Below are positions 1 to 7,375 of a stretch of 42,003 bases of DNA, one piece after another (positions within the stretch are counted from its first letter, which is position 1; each line of letters starts with the position of its first letter). The position numbers and the translations under genes were made by a program. The DNA is from an uncultured Elusimicrobia bacterium (GTDB taxonomy: Bacteria; Elusimicrobiota; Elusimicrobia; Elusimicrobiales; UBA9959): positions 1 through 42,003 of the forward strand of contig CAIXBR010000023.1 in NCBI GenBank assembly GCA_903917735.1, read 5' to 3'. The notes beneath the pieces are model-generated. The model had not been told where the DNA came from, did not search any database, and was given only the letters and a program-made list of their open reading frames with translations.

Positions 1-52
1 AAGCCTCCAACGCCACCCGCAATTTAATTCCGGCTTCAATCTTTTTACGCAT
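1..52 (-). CDS. Partial N-terminus, probable IS3-family transposase OrfA
   Basis: The first 17 codons of a gene that runs off the left edge of the window read MRKKIEAGIKLRVALEA. A strong ribosome binding site (AAGGAGG, 8 nt before the ATG) shows that this is a real start. The pattern of basic residues, then K-x-x-VALEA, is the usual beginning of the helix-turn-helix OrfA of IS3-family transposases, which binds the element's ends. The family call rests on only 17 residues plus the end-like sequence upstream, so it is tentative. It could instead be another short DNA-binding protein. Confidence 0.5.
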   Translation of the reverse strand, partial: MRKKIEAGIKLRVALEA

Positions 53-139
53 TTTACTGGCCTCCTTAGTGTATTCTACCTTTTCAAAATACACCTTAAG
101 TCAGCCTAAAAACTGGTCCAGTTTTGCCCGACCATTACA
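1..139 (-). mobile_element. Left end of a probable IS3-family insertion sequence (partial)
   Basis: Read on the minus strand, the segment starts with TGTAATGG at 139-132, followed by a GGGCAAAACTGGACC-type stretch that resembles IS3-family terminal inverted repeats from memory. About 80 nt later comes the ribosome binding site and start of the partial transposase. The end contains a perfect inverted repeat with 8-nt arms (109-116 and 118-125, centre T117). The boundary lies only about 33 nt downstream of the stop codon of the small lipoprotein gene. The other end and the target duplication are outside the window, so the boundary is inferred. Confidence 0.4.
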
Positions 140-171
140 CATCCGCCTGACAATACCGACAGCGGACCGTC

Positions 172-360
172 TTATTGAGCCTGCGGCGGGTTACTTTTTG
201 TCTCGGTATCGGCGCTCTTAAAAGCGGCGTCTGCGCGGGAGCGGACGGCGTCTAGTTCCGCGGGGGACGCTGTGTGCTGGAGCGGGCGGCGCGCGGCGCA
301 GCCTAAAAGACAAAGACCTAAAAGGCAACCGATAGAGTATTTAAGAGTACGATAAGACAT
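172..360 (-). CDS. Small lipoprotein, 62 aa
   Basis: This is a short exported protein. It begins with a basic n-region, a hydrophobic stretch (about residues 9-19) and a lipobox LLGC, so Cys21 would be lipidated after signal peptidase II cleavage. The mature part is only about 42 residues, polar and probably disordered, ending in NPPQAQ. A run of G (GGGGG) ahead of the ATG serves as ribosome binding site, and a plausible promoter lies at 396-423. I recognise no family; similar short lipoproteins often act as entericidin-like or accessory envelope peptides, but nothing here shows that. An insertion sequence end lies just downstream. Confidence 0.65.
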   Translation of the reverse strand: MSYRTLKYSIGCLLGLCLLGCAARRPLQHTASPAELDAVRSRADAAFKSADTETKSNPPQAQ

Positions 361-395
361 TTTTCCCCCGTAATCTGCGATGCTTTATATATTTT

Positions 396-423
396 ATTAT
401 AAATAAAGGTTAAACCTGCGCAA
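396..423 (-). promoter_or_regulatory. Sigma70-type promoter for the 62-aa lipoprotein gene
   Basis: On the minus strand TTGCGC (423-418) and a perfect TATAAT (401-396) are separated by 16 nt. Transcription would begin near 389, leaving a leader of about 28 nt with a GGGGG ribosome binding site. The surrounding DNA is clearly AT-rich compared with the genes. Confidence 0.5.
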
Positions 424-527
424 ATTTCTGTCAGTATTTTTAAAGGCAGAGATCATTTTAAACCGAACATAATCCTCCGCCTTGCAAGGCGACATAACAA
501 GCCCGGACAAAGCCGCAGCAATAACAC

Positions 528-558
528 GGCGGACATGGGATAAATACCCACATCCGCC
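528..558 (-). terminator. Hairpin downstream of the LPP20-like gene
   Basis: Arms 528-539 and 547-558 pair at 10 of 12 positions around a 7-nt AT-rich loop, 22 nt past the stop codon at 581. There is no proper U-run after it on the minus strand, so it may only protect the 3' end. A separate 12-nt palindrome (GCCTTGCAAGGC) lies at 479-490. The rest of 361-580 is AT-rich and shows no gene. Confidence 0.35.
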
Positions 559-580
559 GCACGCGTACATATTTTACCAG

Positions 581-1165
581 CTATTTATGCTTCGCTTCTT
601 CGGCGGAAAGTTCGTCGAAAGACTTTTCCGCGTTGGCTTTTACATAGTCCCGCACCTGGGAATTAAGCTGTTTGGCGCCGTCCAGCGTAGTTTTTACAGC
701 GGCCAGGTCCAGTTTTACCAGTGAGTATGTGGAACCGTCCGACGGGTCCACCCAGTGGTCAACCGGCACAGCGCCGGAAAGGGTCATCTGGGTATAGGTT
801 TTAAGCGTGTTAGTTACATTCTGCTCTTCGCTGGAGTTCTTCATGTCCCCGGCGGTGGCGGAGGCCATGTAGTCTTTGGACAGCTTGGCTATGTAGGTGC
901 TGAAGACTTCAGATATCTTGGCCCGCGCGCGGCCGTCTGCCGTGTCTATGGCCAGTGCGCGGTTATGAATACCGCTGACTACGCCAACGCCGTAGAAGCT
1001 CCCGTCCTTAAAGGCGCCCGAACCCTGGCTCACCCAGGCCGGCCCGGAGAACCCGGCAGCTACCGGCATGCCGGCCGCGGCTTCCTGTTTCACGTTCTTG
1101 CCGCCGCCGCAACCCGCAAAGGCCACCGCAAATCCGCACAGTGCAAGCACGTTGAGTAATTTCAT
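581..1165 (-). CDS. LPP20-like outer-membrane lipoprotein, 194 aa
   Basis: The protein has a signal peptide with lipobox FAGC (Cys19), so it should be a lipoprotein. The mature part follows the pattern of the LPP20 family: a short FYGVGVV strand after a Gly-rich stretch (about residue 57), a long helix rich in Ala/Arg (ADGRARAKISEVFSTYIAKL, about 76-95), and a late strand STYSLVKLDL (about 144-153). Members of this family are envelope lipoproteins of unknown exact role, often linked to cell-surface assembly. The start is supported by AAAGGGGATAAC ahead of the ATG. No neighbours in the same transcription unit are obvious. The family call is from pattern, not from a search. Confidence 0.65.
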   Translation of the reverse strand: MKLLNVLALCGFAVAFAGCGGGKNVKQEAAAGMPVAAGFSGPAWVSQGSGAFKDGSFYGVGVVSGIHNRALAIDTADGRARAKISEVFSTYIAKLSKDYMASATAGDMKNSSEEQNVTNTLKTYTQMTLSGAVPVDHWVDPSDGSTYSLVKLDLAAVKTTLDGAKQLNSQVRDYVKANAEKSFDELSAEEAKHK

Positions 1166-1290
1166 CGGTTATCCCCTTTCCCTATGGTTGAATTGCTGTG
1201 TGTAACATTTTACAAAATGAGGACTACTGCGGGCATATTTACTCCGCGCTTTTACTCCGCGCTTAGCCCGGAAAAGAAAACAAGAAAGGG

Positions 1291-2007
1291 TTATGGGTGT
1301 CGTTGTAGAGATTTAGTGACGGCATCACGCGCTGCTTTAATAGAATCTTCAGCCTCTTTACGCGCGGCTTTGATACTATCCTTGGCATCATTAGGGGCAG
1401 GTCTATTTCTGTTCCCGACAGTCTCATGTACAGTTATAGCTTCGGGCACAACATTTTGGGGCCTGGTTTTAACCTCTGCGGCTTCACGCCGGGCTTTAGA
1501 CTCCGCAGCTTGGCGCTTGTTCGCCTGGTCATCGGCTTGGCTCTGAGCTACGACTTTTTGCCAATTATTTTCTTCTCTTAATATCTCATCCTCGCCGGAG
1601 TGCTCATTATTAAGCTTTTGCGGGAAAACTCTGTCCGGCTTAAATACTGCCGCAGCAGGTTGTGAAGCAGGCGCCGGCTTCTTACTAAACAGGATGTTAC
1701 TGCCCCAGAGAACGGCACCAAGCAGCAGCAGGATAACCGCGATAAACCCCACTTTGTTGATTGCAAATACTCCAGATACTGGCGCACCGCAATGGCCGCA
1801 GAATCTGGCTTCAGGGCGGTTTCTGTTTCCGCATCGGGAACAATCCATGACCGCATAACTGACCCAGCCAAGCGCGTCAAGCAACAGCGTGGCTGCCGCG
1901 GCTGGAGTCAGTTTTGGGGCAGTTGCCCCGCCGTACATGAGGGAGCCGCAATGGCCGCAGAATTTGGCTGAAGCCCGGTTCTTGTTTGCGCAATGAGGGC
2001 AATTCAT
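1291..2007 (-). CDS. Membrane protein with two N-terminal zinc ribbons, 238 aa
   Basis: Two zinc-ribbon knuckles lie in the N-terminal cytoplasmic part: Cys3, Cys6, Cys17, Cys20 and Cys56, Cys59, Cys70, Cys73. The two blocks are similar (both end FCGHCG), so they look like an internal duplication. One transmembrane helix follows at about 86-107, then a long charged, coiled-coil-like tail that repeats DSIKAAR twice near residues 208-226. Such zinc-ribbon plus single-helix proteins are common, poorly understood bacterial membrane proteins; no enzymatic domain is visible. No Shine-Dalgarno sequence precedes the ATG, and a -10-like box lies only about 13-20 nt upstream. Function unknown. Confidence 0.7.
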   Translation of the reverse strand: MNCPHCANKNRASAKFCGHCGSLMYGGATAPKLTPAAAATLLLDALGWVSYAVMDCSRCGNRNRPEARFCGHCGAPVSGVFAINKVGFIAVILLLLGAVLWGSNILFSKKPAPASQPAAAVFKPDRVFPQKLNNEHSGEDEILREENNWQKVVAQSQADDQANKRQAAESKARREAAEVKTRPQNVVPEAITVHETVGNRNRPAPNDAKDSIKAARKEAEDSIKAARDAVTKSLQRHP

Positions 2008-2019
2008 TGATATTGGTAT

Positions 2020-2028
2020 TTTATAATA
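2020..2028 (-). promoter_or_regulatory. -10 box close to the zinc-ribbon gene start
   Basis: On the minus strand TATTAT (2028-2023) overlaps TATAAA (2025-2020). Either box would place the transcript start near 2013-2016, only 6-9 nt before the ATG at 2007, where no ribosome binding site is visible. No good -35 box is seen. Confidence 0.4.
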
Positions 2029-2038
2029 AACCTCACAA

Positions 2039-2056
2039 CAAAGGACACAAAGGACA
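2039..2056. repeat. Tandem 9-nt repeat upstream of the zinc-ribbon gene
   Basis: CAAAGGACA occurs twice in tandem, immediately upstream of the -10 region. The position would suit a regulator binding site, but two copies could be chance. The rest of the gap 2008-2135 shows nothing else. Confidence 0.4.
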
Positions 2057-2135
2057 TCACTTGAGGGAAGACTTTCTGGCCCTTATGTCACTGGGCTGCT
2101 CTGCTGGTCCGGCAGGCCGGAGGTTTCTTTATATT

Positions 2136-4451
2136 TTATCCTGCGGCGGACAGGATCGCTTTCTGGAGCAGGGCCTTTATCAGCTGCATCTTGAAGCGGT
2201 TCTTGGTCAGCGGACGCGCTTCTTTTACTGCAAGTTCCGCCGCCGCGGCGGCGGTTTTATCGCCGGGCCGCTTCCCTTCCAGGAACGCTTCAACGGCTTT
2301 CAACCTTAATGGGATAGGGGCCACGGCGCTCAGCACAAGCCTGGCGTCCCTTATCTTCTCGCCGTCGTAATTAAAAACTCCAGCCAGCCCGGCGATAGGG
2401 AAGTCTATGGAGTTGCGTATTCTGAACTTGTGGTAGCCCTGGGAGCTGCCGGGTCTGGGCAAGGGCACCATTATTTCCTCCACCAGTTCATCCTGGTCCA
2501 GCACGGTGGACTTCAGCACGCCGGCGGTAAAGAAATCCTCGGCTGCAACTGTCCGTTTTGTGGTCTTTATTCTGGCGCCCAGGGCCGCCAGCGCCGGGGC
2601 CAGGTCAGAAGCGTTCACCGCCACACAGCTGCAGTCAATGCAGCGCTTAGCCTCGGCCAGCAGTGCCGCCGGGCTTAAACCGCTTTCGCTGCGGCTGGTC
2701 CGGATGCAGCGCTCGCCGCAATCCGCGTTCAGCGCCAGCAACGGGCTCACCGCGGCGTGTGCGTTCTTTTCAGGCCGCTTATGGCCGCCCAGGTAAACTT
2801 CTATGGCCCGCGCGGCCCTGCGCCCGGAGGCGATAGCGTGGATCACCGACGCCGGCCCGCTGACCGCGTCCCCGCCGGCAAAAACTTCGGGAAGGTTGGT
2901 GGCCTGGGTAGTTTCCTCCGCAGTGATCAAGCCGCGCTGTGTCTTGATCCCCGCGGCGTAGCCGAGTTCCGCGGCCTGGCCGATGGCGAGTATCACCTGG
3001 TCGGCTTTTACTATCTGTTTTCGCACCGGGTCAAAGCTGGGAGCGAAGCGCCCCTGCCCGTCAAGAACGGAAGTGCAGCCGACGAACTCCATCCCTTTCA
3101 CTTTCCCCCCGGCTTCCAGGATGCGCTGCGGTCCCCATCCCGGCAGGATGCGCACGCCTTCTTTTACGGCTTCGGCGATCTCCGCCGGGAATGCCGGCAT
3201 GGCGTTGCGGGCCTCCAGGCACGCTATTGTAACGCTCCTGGCGCCAGCGCGCCGGGCGGTTACCGCCACGTCCACCGCCACATTGCCGCCGCCTATCACC
3301 AGGACATTTCTGCCCACTGCGGGCTTGCTGTCCGTTAAAAAATCCATGCCGGAGGTGAGAAGCTCAGACCACTCCAGCCGGATGTTCCTTTGCGCCCAGG
3401 CCCCGGTAGCCAGGAACACGCTGTCGAAATCCTTGCGCAGGGCGCGCAGCGATATACCTTTAGGGCCGATCTCCGCGCCGAGTCTGAAAATGATCCCCAT
3501 TCCTTCCAGCGCCGCTATCTGGGCGCGGACCAGGTTCCTGGGCAGCCGGTACGACGGGATAGCATAAGCCAGCATCCCGCCCGCGCGGGGCAGCCTGTCG
3601 AACACCGTAACCTGATGGCCTGCCCTCCTCAGGTAATAGGCCGCCGTAAGCCCGGCCGGCCCCGACCCGACTACCGCTATCTTTTTCTTCGTCTGCTTTA
3701 CCGGCGGCTTCATAAGTTCGGCCGCGCGCTTTAGAATATCGGTCCCGATAGACCGCTCCATGGCGCGGATAGCGACCGCTTCGTCGGCCGCGCCGCGGTT
3801 GCACTTGCCTTCGCAGAGATGCGGGCAGACGCGGCCGGTGATGGCCGGCAGCGGGTTGTTCCTGAAGATAATAGCCGCGGCGCCGCCCCGGTCCCCCGCC
3901 CGCACCAGGGCAAGATAGTCCGCTATCTCAACGTTGCCGGGGCAGGCCGCCGTGCAGGCCGGCGCCGCTACCCGCGCGCCGCCGAATATTGAGTGGTAGC
4001 GGTTCTCGCCCAAAAGCGCGCCGCAGTGCGTTCCGCCCTTTCTCAGGCAATGGAACTGGTCGTCAGGGGTGCGGTAGTACCAGCACCTGGGCTCCTGGCA
4101 GAGATTGCCGCCGATGGTGGCCATATTCCTGAGTTGCGGGGAAGCTACGCTGCGCGCCGCTTCCGCCAGCAGCCTGTATTTCCCGCTGACCGTCTTATGC
4201 GCCGCTATTTCGCTCAGCGTGGTCAGCGCGCCGATGCGCAGGCCGCGCGAGTCTTCGGAGATATAGCTTAAGCCGGGGATGGTTTTAAGGTCCACTACCA
4301 GGTCCGGGCTTTCCTTGTGGATCTTGTCCTTCAGGGCGCCCAGCGCGTCGGTGCCGCCGGCCAGCGCCAGCGTCCGGGCAGCTCCGGCGAGCGCGGCGGC
4401 CGCTTTTTTAAGCGAACTTGCCGGCAGGTGATCGAATTTCTTCATTGCCAT
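2136..4451 (-). CDS. FAD subunit of a molybdenum hydroxylase with an inserted GltD-like oxidoreductase module, 771 aa
   Basis: Residues 5-157 and about 608-765 together make one molybdopterin-dehydrogenase FAD subunit (CoxM/HbaD type): AGGTDALGAL at 31-40, NMATIGGNLC at 109-118, a Cys-rich loop (Cys118, 123, 135, 143) and, after the gap, CVAVNASDLAPAL and the CO-dehydrogenase flavoprotein C-terminal domain. Between them sits about 450 residues like the small subunit of glutamate synthase: Fe-S cysteines 166, 170, 209, 213, 217, an FAD motif GSGPAG (262-267), a second nucleotide fold VIGGGN (385-390) and AGGDAVSGPA (525-534). Extra cysteines (578, 582, 604, 607, 609) mark the exit. The module would let NAD(P)H or another carrier exchange electrons with the hydroxylase. 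Cys118-143 may hold a 4Fe-4S cluster as in 4-hydroxybenzoyl-CoA reductase. It starts 3 nt after the molybdopterin gene; GGAAGG precedes the ATG. Last gene of the unit. Confidence 0.88.
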   Translation of the reverse strand: MAMKKFDHLPASSLKKAAAALAGAARTLALAGGTDALGALKDKIHKESPDLVVDLKTIPGLSYISEDSRGLRIGALTTLSEIAAHKTVSGKYRLLAEAARSVASPQLRNMATIGGNLCQEPRCWYYRTPDDQFHCLRKGGTHCGALLGENRYHSIFGGARVAAPACTAACPGNVEIADYLALVRAGDRGGAAAIIFRNNPLPAITGRVCPHLCEGKCNRGAADEAVAIRAMERSIGTDILKRAAELMKPPVKQTKKKIAVVGSGPAGLTAAYYLRRAGHQVTVFDRLPRAGGMLAYAIPSYRLPRNLVRAQIAALEGMGIIFRLGAEIGPKGISLRALRKDFDSVFLATGAWAQRNIRLEWSELLTSGMDFLTDSKPAVGRNVLVIGGGNVAVDVAVTARRAGARSVTIACLEARNAMPAFPAEIAEAVKEGVRILPGWGPQRILEAGGKVKGMEFVGCTSVLDGQGRFAPSFDPVRKQIVKADQVILAIGQAAELGYAAGIKTQRGLITAEETTQATNLPEVFAGGDAVSGPASVIHAIASGRRAARAIEVYLGGHKRPEKNAHAAVSPLLALNADCGERCIRTSRSESGLSPAALLAEAKRCIDCSCVAVNASDLAPALAALGARIKTTKRTVAAEDFFTAGVLKSTVLDQDELVEEIMVPLPRPGSSQGYHKFRIRNSIDFPIAGLAGVFNYDGEKIRDARLVLSAVAPIPLRLKAVEAFLEGKRPGDKTAAAAAELAVKEARPLTKNRFKMQLIKALLQKAILSAAG

Positions 4452-4453
4452 AA

Positions 4454-6820
4454 TTATGCCTTCCCCAGAGCGCGCAAAAATTTTTCCGGCTTAACCGGGA
4501 TGTCGTCGATCCTTACGCCTATGGCGTTGTAGACCGCGTTCAGCACCGCGCGCGGGGTGCAGGTCAGCGTCCCCTCGCCTATGCCGCAGGCGCCGTACTC
4601 GCCGGCGCCCCGCCAGACTTCCAGCAGGGCCGGGTCAATGTCGGGCATGTCCGCCATGGTGGCGATCTTGTAATCGATGAAGTTGAAGTTGAGCGGAACC
4701 CCGGTGGCCTCGTCGTAGATGATCTCTTCGGTCAGGGCCTCCCCCAGGCCCATCACCTGCCCGCCTATCTGCTGGGCTTCAGCGCCGGAGGCGTACATCA
4801 CGGTGCCGCAGTCGTTGAGCACCACGAGTTTCAGCACCTGTAACCGGCCCGTGCCGGTATCCACTTCCACCTCGGCGAAATTGGCTATATAGGGAACGCC
4901 GGTCTTCTCGGTGTTGGGCGGCCTGCCCATTTCCACCACCACCGGGAGCATGTCGCCCTTCCGGAAAATGTCCCTGACCGTCATGCTTTTGGCGGGGGCC
5001 GCCTTGCGGTAAACGCGCCCGTCGGAGATATCCAGGTCTTCGGTTTTGACCTTCATAAGGGCGGATGCTTTTTCCAGAAGCCGCCGCTTCACCTCAAGGG
5101 CGGCGCGCGCGACTACCTCTGACTGCAGGTAGGAAACCGCGCTGTCGGTCTGGACGCAATCCTTCAAACTGGTCTCAGTGTCTACAGTGTGCGGCCAAAG
5201 GATATCGCCGGGGCCGATGCCGAGGAAGCCCAGCGCTTCGGCGCAGCCGAGGACATTGCAGGTGTTGGAGCCCGTCCCGGTTTCTACCGTCGGCGCGTCC
5301 AGCACCACGCTGCAATCCGGGTTCACGGTTATCCGGATGCGGATCTCGCCGCGGCGCGCTTCCTGCCACTCGGCGTGCCAGGCGGGATGGAAAGAGAAAC
5401 CCACGCCGCGTTTTTTTACCCTGTCGTAGACCGGCCCCGCGCCGGGTTTGTGGCGCTTCGCGCGCCAACCTATCCTTTTTGCCCCCTCGCGCAGCACCGC
5501 GCTGAGGCTGCGGTCCGGCAGGATGTCCCATTCGTGGCCGAAGTTCTTGAGCGCCAGGTCTATGGGGTCCATGCCGAGTTTCTCGGCAAGCATATCAATG
5601 ACGTGCCCGAAGATAAGGTTGAACTGGGAGTTGCCCACCCCGCGCATCATGCAGGCCGGGAGCTTGTTGGTGTAGACGCCGTAGGACTCCATCCTGACGT
5701 TCGGGATGTGGGCCAGCGCCACCTCGGTGATCTCGGTAGGGGCGAACTTCAGGGCGAACATGGTGTGGTCGGCGTACGCCCCGGAATTCCCGATGGATTT
5801 GAAATACATGGACGTGATTGTGCCGTCCTTCTTTGCGCCCACCTTGCCGGTGTAGATGGCCGGCTGGCGGGAGTCGTGGAAGCTTTCACGGCGGCTGTGC
5901 CTGAATTTAACGGGCCGCCCGGTCCTTTTGGAAAGCAGCGCGGTGAAAAGGAAGAACGGCTGGTCGCCGGTATCCCCGCGGCCGAACTGCCCTCCGACGT
6001 AGGAGCTGATCACGCGCACTTTGTTTATCGGCAGGCCGAGCATCTGGCTGATATGCATTCTGCTCTGGTCCGCTTCGTAGGAATTGGACATCACGGTGAG
6101 CTTGTCGCTTTTCCAGTCCACCAGGCAGCACCAGTTGTCCAGTGAAGCCTGTGTGGCGTTGTGGTGTATGGACATGGCTTCCACAATAACTTCGGACCTG
6201 GCAAAATCCTTATCTATGTTCCCCTTGTCCACGAACACGTCCGAACCCCCGACGGCGTCTTTGGGCAGGATGTTGCGCGGGGCGATCTCCGGATGGATGA
6301 CCGGCGCGCCCGGCTTCATGGCCGCAATGGGGTCCAGCACAAACGGCAGGACTTCCCATTCTACCCGTATCAGCCTGAGCGCCTCCTCGGCTATCTGCTC
6401 GCTCTCGGCCGCCACCACCGCGCCTACCTCGTCGGTGGCCCAGCAGGCGTGGTCGCCCAGCACCCGCCTGTCGCGGAAATGGCGCCACATCATGCGCTCG
6501 TAGGAAACCGTATCCACGCCGTCGGTCCAGCCCGCGCTGGTAGGTTTAAGCGAGGCTACTTCGGGATCTTTGCAGGTGAGCACCGCTTTTACTCCGGGGA
6601 GCTGTTCGGCAAGGCTGGCGTCTATGCTCTTTATGCGCGCGTGGGCGTAAGGGCTGCGCATTACTTTAGCGTACAGCATGCCGGGGAAGCGGCTTTTCAG
6701 CGTGATATCGTCCACAAACTGCACCTTGCCGGAGGCTTTCTCCAGGGCATCGATGCGTGGGCGGTAAGTGCCGATGAATTTGCGGGCTACGCGGGGCGTG
6801 TAGGGGCGGGGCGGGGTCAT
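4454..6820 (-). CDS. Xanthine dehydrogenase-family molybdopterin-binding catalytic subunit, 788 aa
   Basis: This is the large catalytic subunit, which binds molybdopterin cytosine dinucleotide and hydroxylates its substrate with oxygen from water. The N-terminal a/b hammerhead domain (about 20-155) begins with the typical RIDALEKASGKVQFVDD. Cofactor-binding motifs follow: VGGQFG at 275-280, MRGVGNSQ at 392-399 and the active-site loop GACGIGEG at 743-750, where Glu749 is the expected catalytic base. Length fits the family (750-790). The substrate cannot be read from the sequence. The start overlaps the stop of the 2Fe-2S gene by 4 nt (ATGA), with GGGGAGAAGAA as ribosome binding site, so the subunits are translationally coupled. 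No signal peptide is seen; it should be cytoplasmic. Confidence 0.93.
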   Translation of the reverse strand: MTPPRPYTPRVARKFIGTYRPRIDALEKASGKVQFVDDITLKSRFPGMLYAKVMRSPYAHARIKSIDASLAEQLPGVKAVLTCKDPEVASLKPTSAGWTDGVDTVSYERMMWRHFRDRRVLGDHACWATDEVGAVVAAESEQIAEEALRLIRVEWEVLPFVLDPIAAMKPGAPVIHPEIAPRNILPKDAVGGSDVFVDKGNIDKDFARSEVIVEAMSIHHNATQASLDNWCCLVDWKSDKLTVMSNSYEADQSRMHISQMLGLPINKVRVISSYVGGQFGRGDTGDQPFFLFTALLSKRTGRPVKFRHSRRESFHDSRQPAIYTGKVGAKKDGTITSMYFKSIGNSGAYADHTMFALKFAPTEITEVALAHIPNVRMESYGVYTNKLPACMMRGVGNSQFNLIFGHVIDMLAEKLGMDPIDLALKNFGHEWDILPDRSLSAVLREGAKRIGWRAKRHKPGAGPVYDRVKKRGVGFSFHPAWHAEWQEARRGEIRIRITVNPDCSVVLDAPTVETGTGSNTCNVLGCAEALGFLGIGPGDILWPHTVDTETSLKDCVQTDSAVSYLQSEVVARAALEVKRRLLEKASALMKVKTEDLDISDGRVYRKAAPAKSMTVRDIFRKGDMLPVVVEMGRPPNTEKTGVPYIANFAEVEVDTGTGRLQVLKLVVLNDCGTVMYASGAEAQQIGGQVMGLGEALTEEIIYDEATGVPLNFNFIDYKIATMADMPDIDPALLEVWRGAGEYGACGIGEGTLTCTPRAVLNAVYNAIGVRIDDIPVKPEKFLRALGKA

Positions 6821-7353
6821 TTCTTCTCCCCGGGCGCGGTATCTTCGCAGGCGTGCTGGACAGCCCGGGCGATGCCGGAATAGCAGCCGCAGCGGCAGAT
6901 GTTCCCGGAAAGGCCTTCCTTGATCTCGCCCGCTGTAGGTTTCGGATTTTCATTGAGCAGGGCTTTTGTTGCCATCACAAAGCCGGGCGTGCAGAACCCG
7001 CACTGCAGGGCCGTGCCGTAGCCTGGCTCGCACTGTTCGGCAAAAGCCCGGATGACCGGGTCGTTGTCGGCGAGGCCTTCGATGGTCATGATCTCATGCC
7101 CGTGAGCCTCTACCGCCAGCTTCATGCACGACAGAACCGCCTTGCCGTCCATCAGCACCGTGCAGGCGCCGCAGGCCCCTTCGTCGCAGGCGACTTTCAG
7201 GCCGGTAAGCCCAAGCTTTTCCCGCAGCAGGTAGGACAGGGTCATCGCCGGTTCTACGTCGCGGCCCGGCTCGAACTCATGCCATTGGCCGTTGACCTTG
7301 ATCTTTACCGGCGCTTTCTCGTAGTGCGCCTGTTTTCCGGATTTTGTCGCCAT
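6817..7353 (-). CDS. 2Fe-2S subunit of the molybdenum hydroxylase, 178 aa
   Basis: The small electron-transfer subunit has two [2Fe-2S] sites. The N-terminal plant-type ferredoxin domain holds Cys56, Cys61, Cys64 and Cys76 (CDEGACGAC). The C-terminal helical domain holds Cys118, Cys121, Cys153 and Cys155 (CGFCTPGF ... NICRCGCY). It passes electrons from the Mo centre to the FAD subunit. It has about 17 extra residues at the N-terminus compared with many homologues. The ribosome binding site AGGGGGAG directly precedes the ATG. It lies between the amidohydrolase and the catalytic subunit in one transcription unit. Confidence 0.95.
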   Translation of the reverse strand: MATKSGKQAHYEKAPVKIKVNGQWHEFEPGRDVEPAMTLSYLLREKLGLTGLKVACDEGACGACTVLMDGKAVLSCMKLAVEAHGHEIMTIEGLADNDPVIRAFAEQCEPGYGTALQCGFCTPGFVMATKALLNENPKPTAGEIKEGLSGNICRCGCYSGIARAVQHACEDTAPGEKK

Positions 7354-7375
7354 GTGCTCCCCCTAGGTCGTCTAT

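Noticed and set aside
5189..6145. Long plus-strand reading frame (318 codons) opposite the molybdopterin subunit
   Set aside because: Antisense shadow of a well-supported catalytic subunit; no domain, no ribosome binding site.
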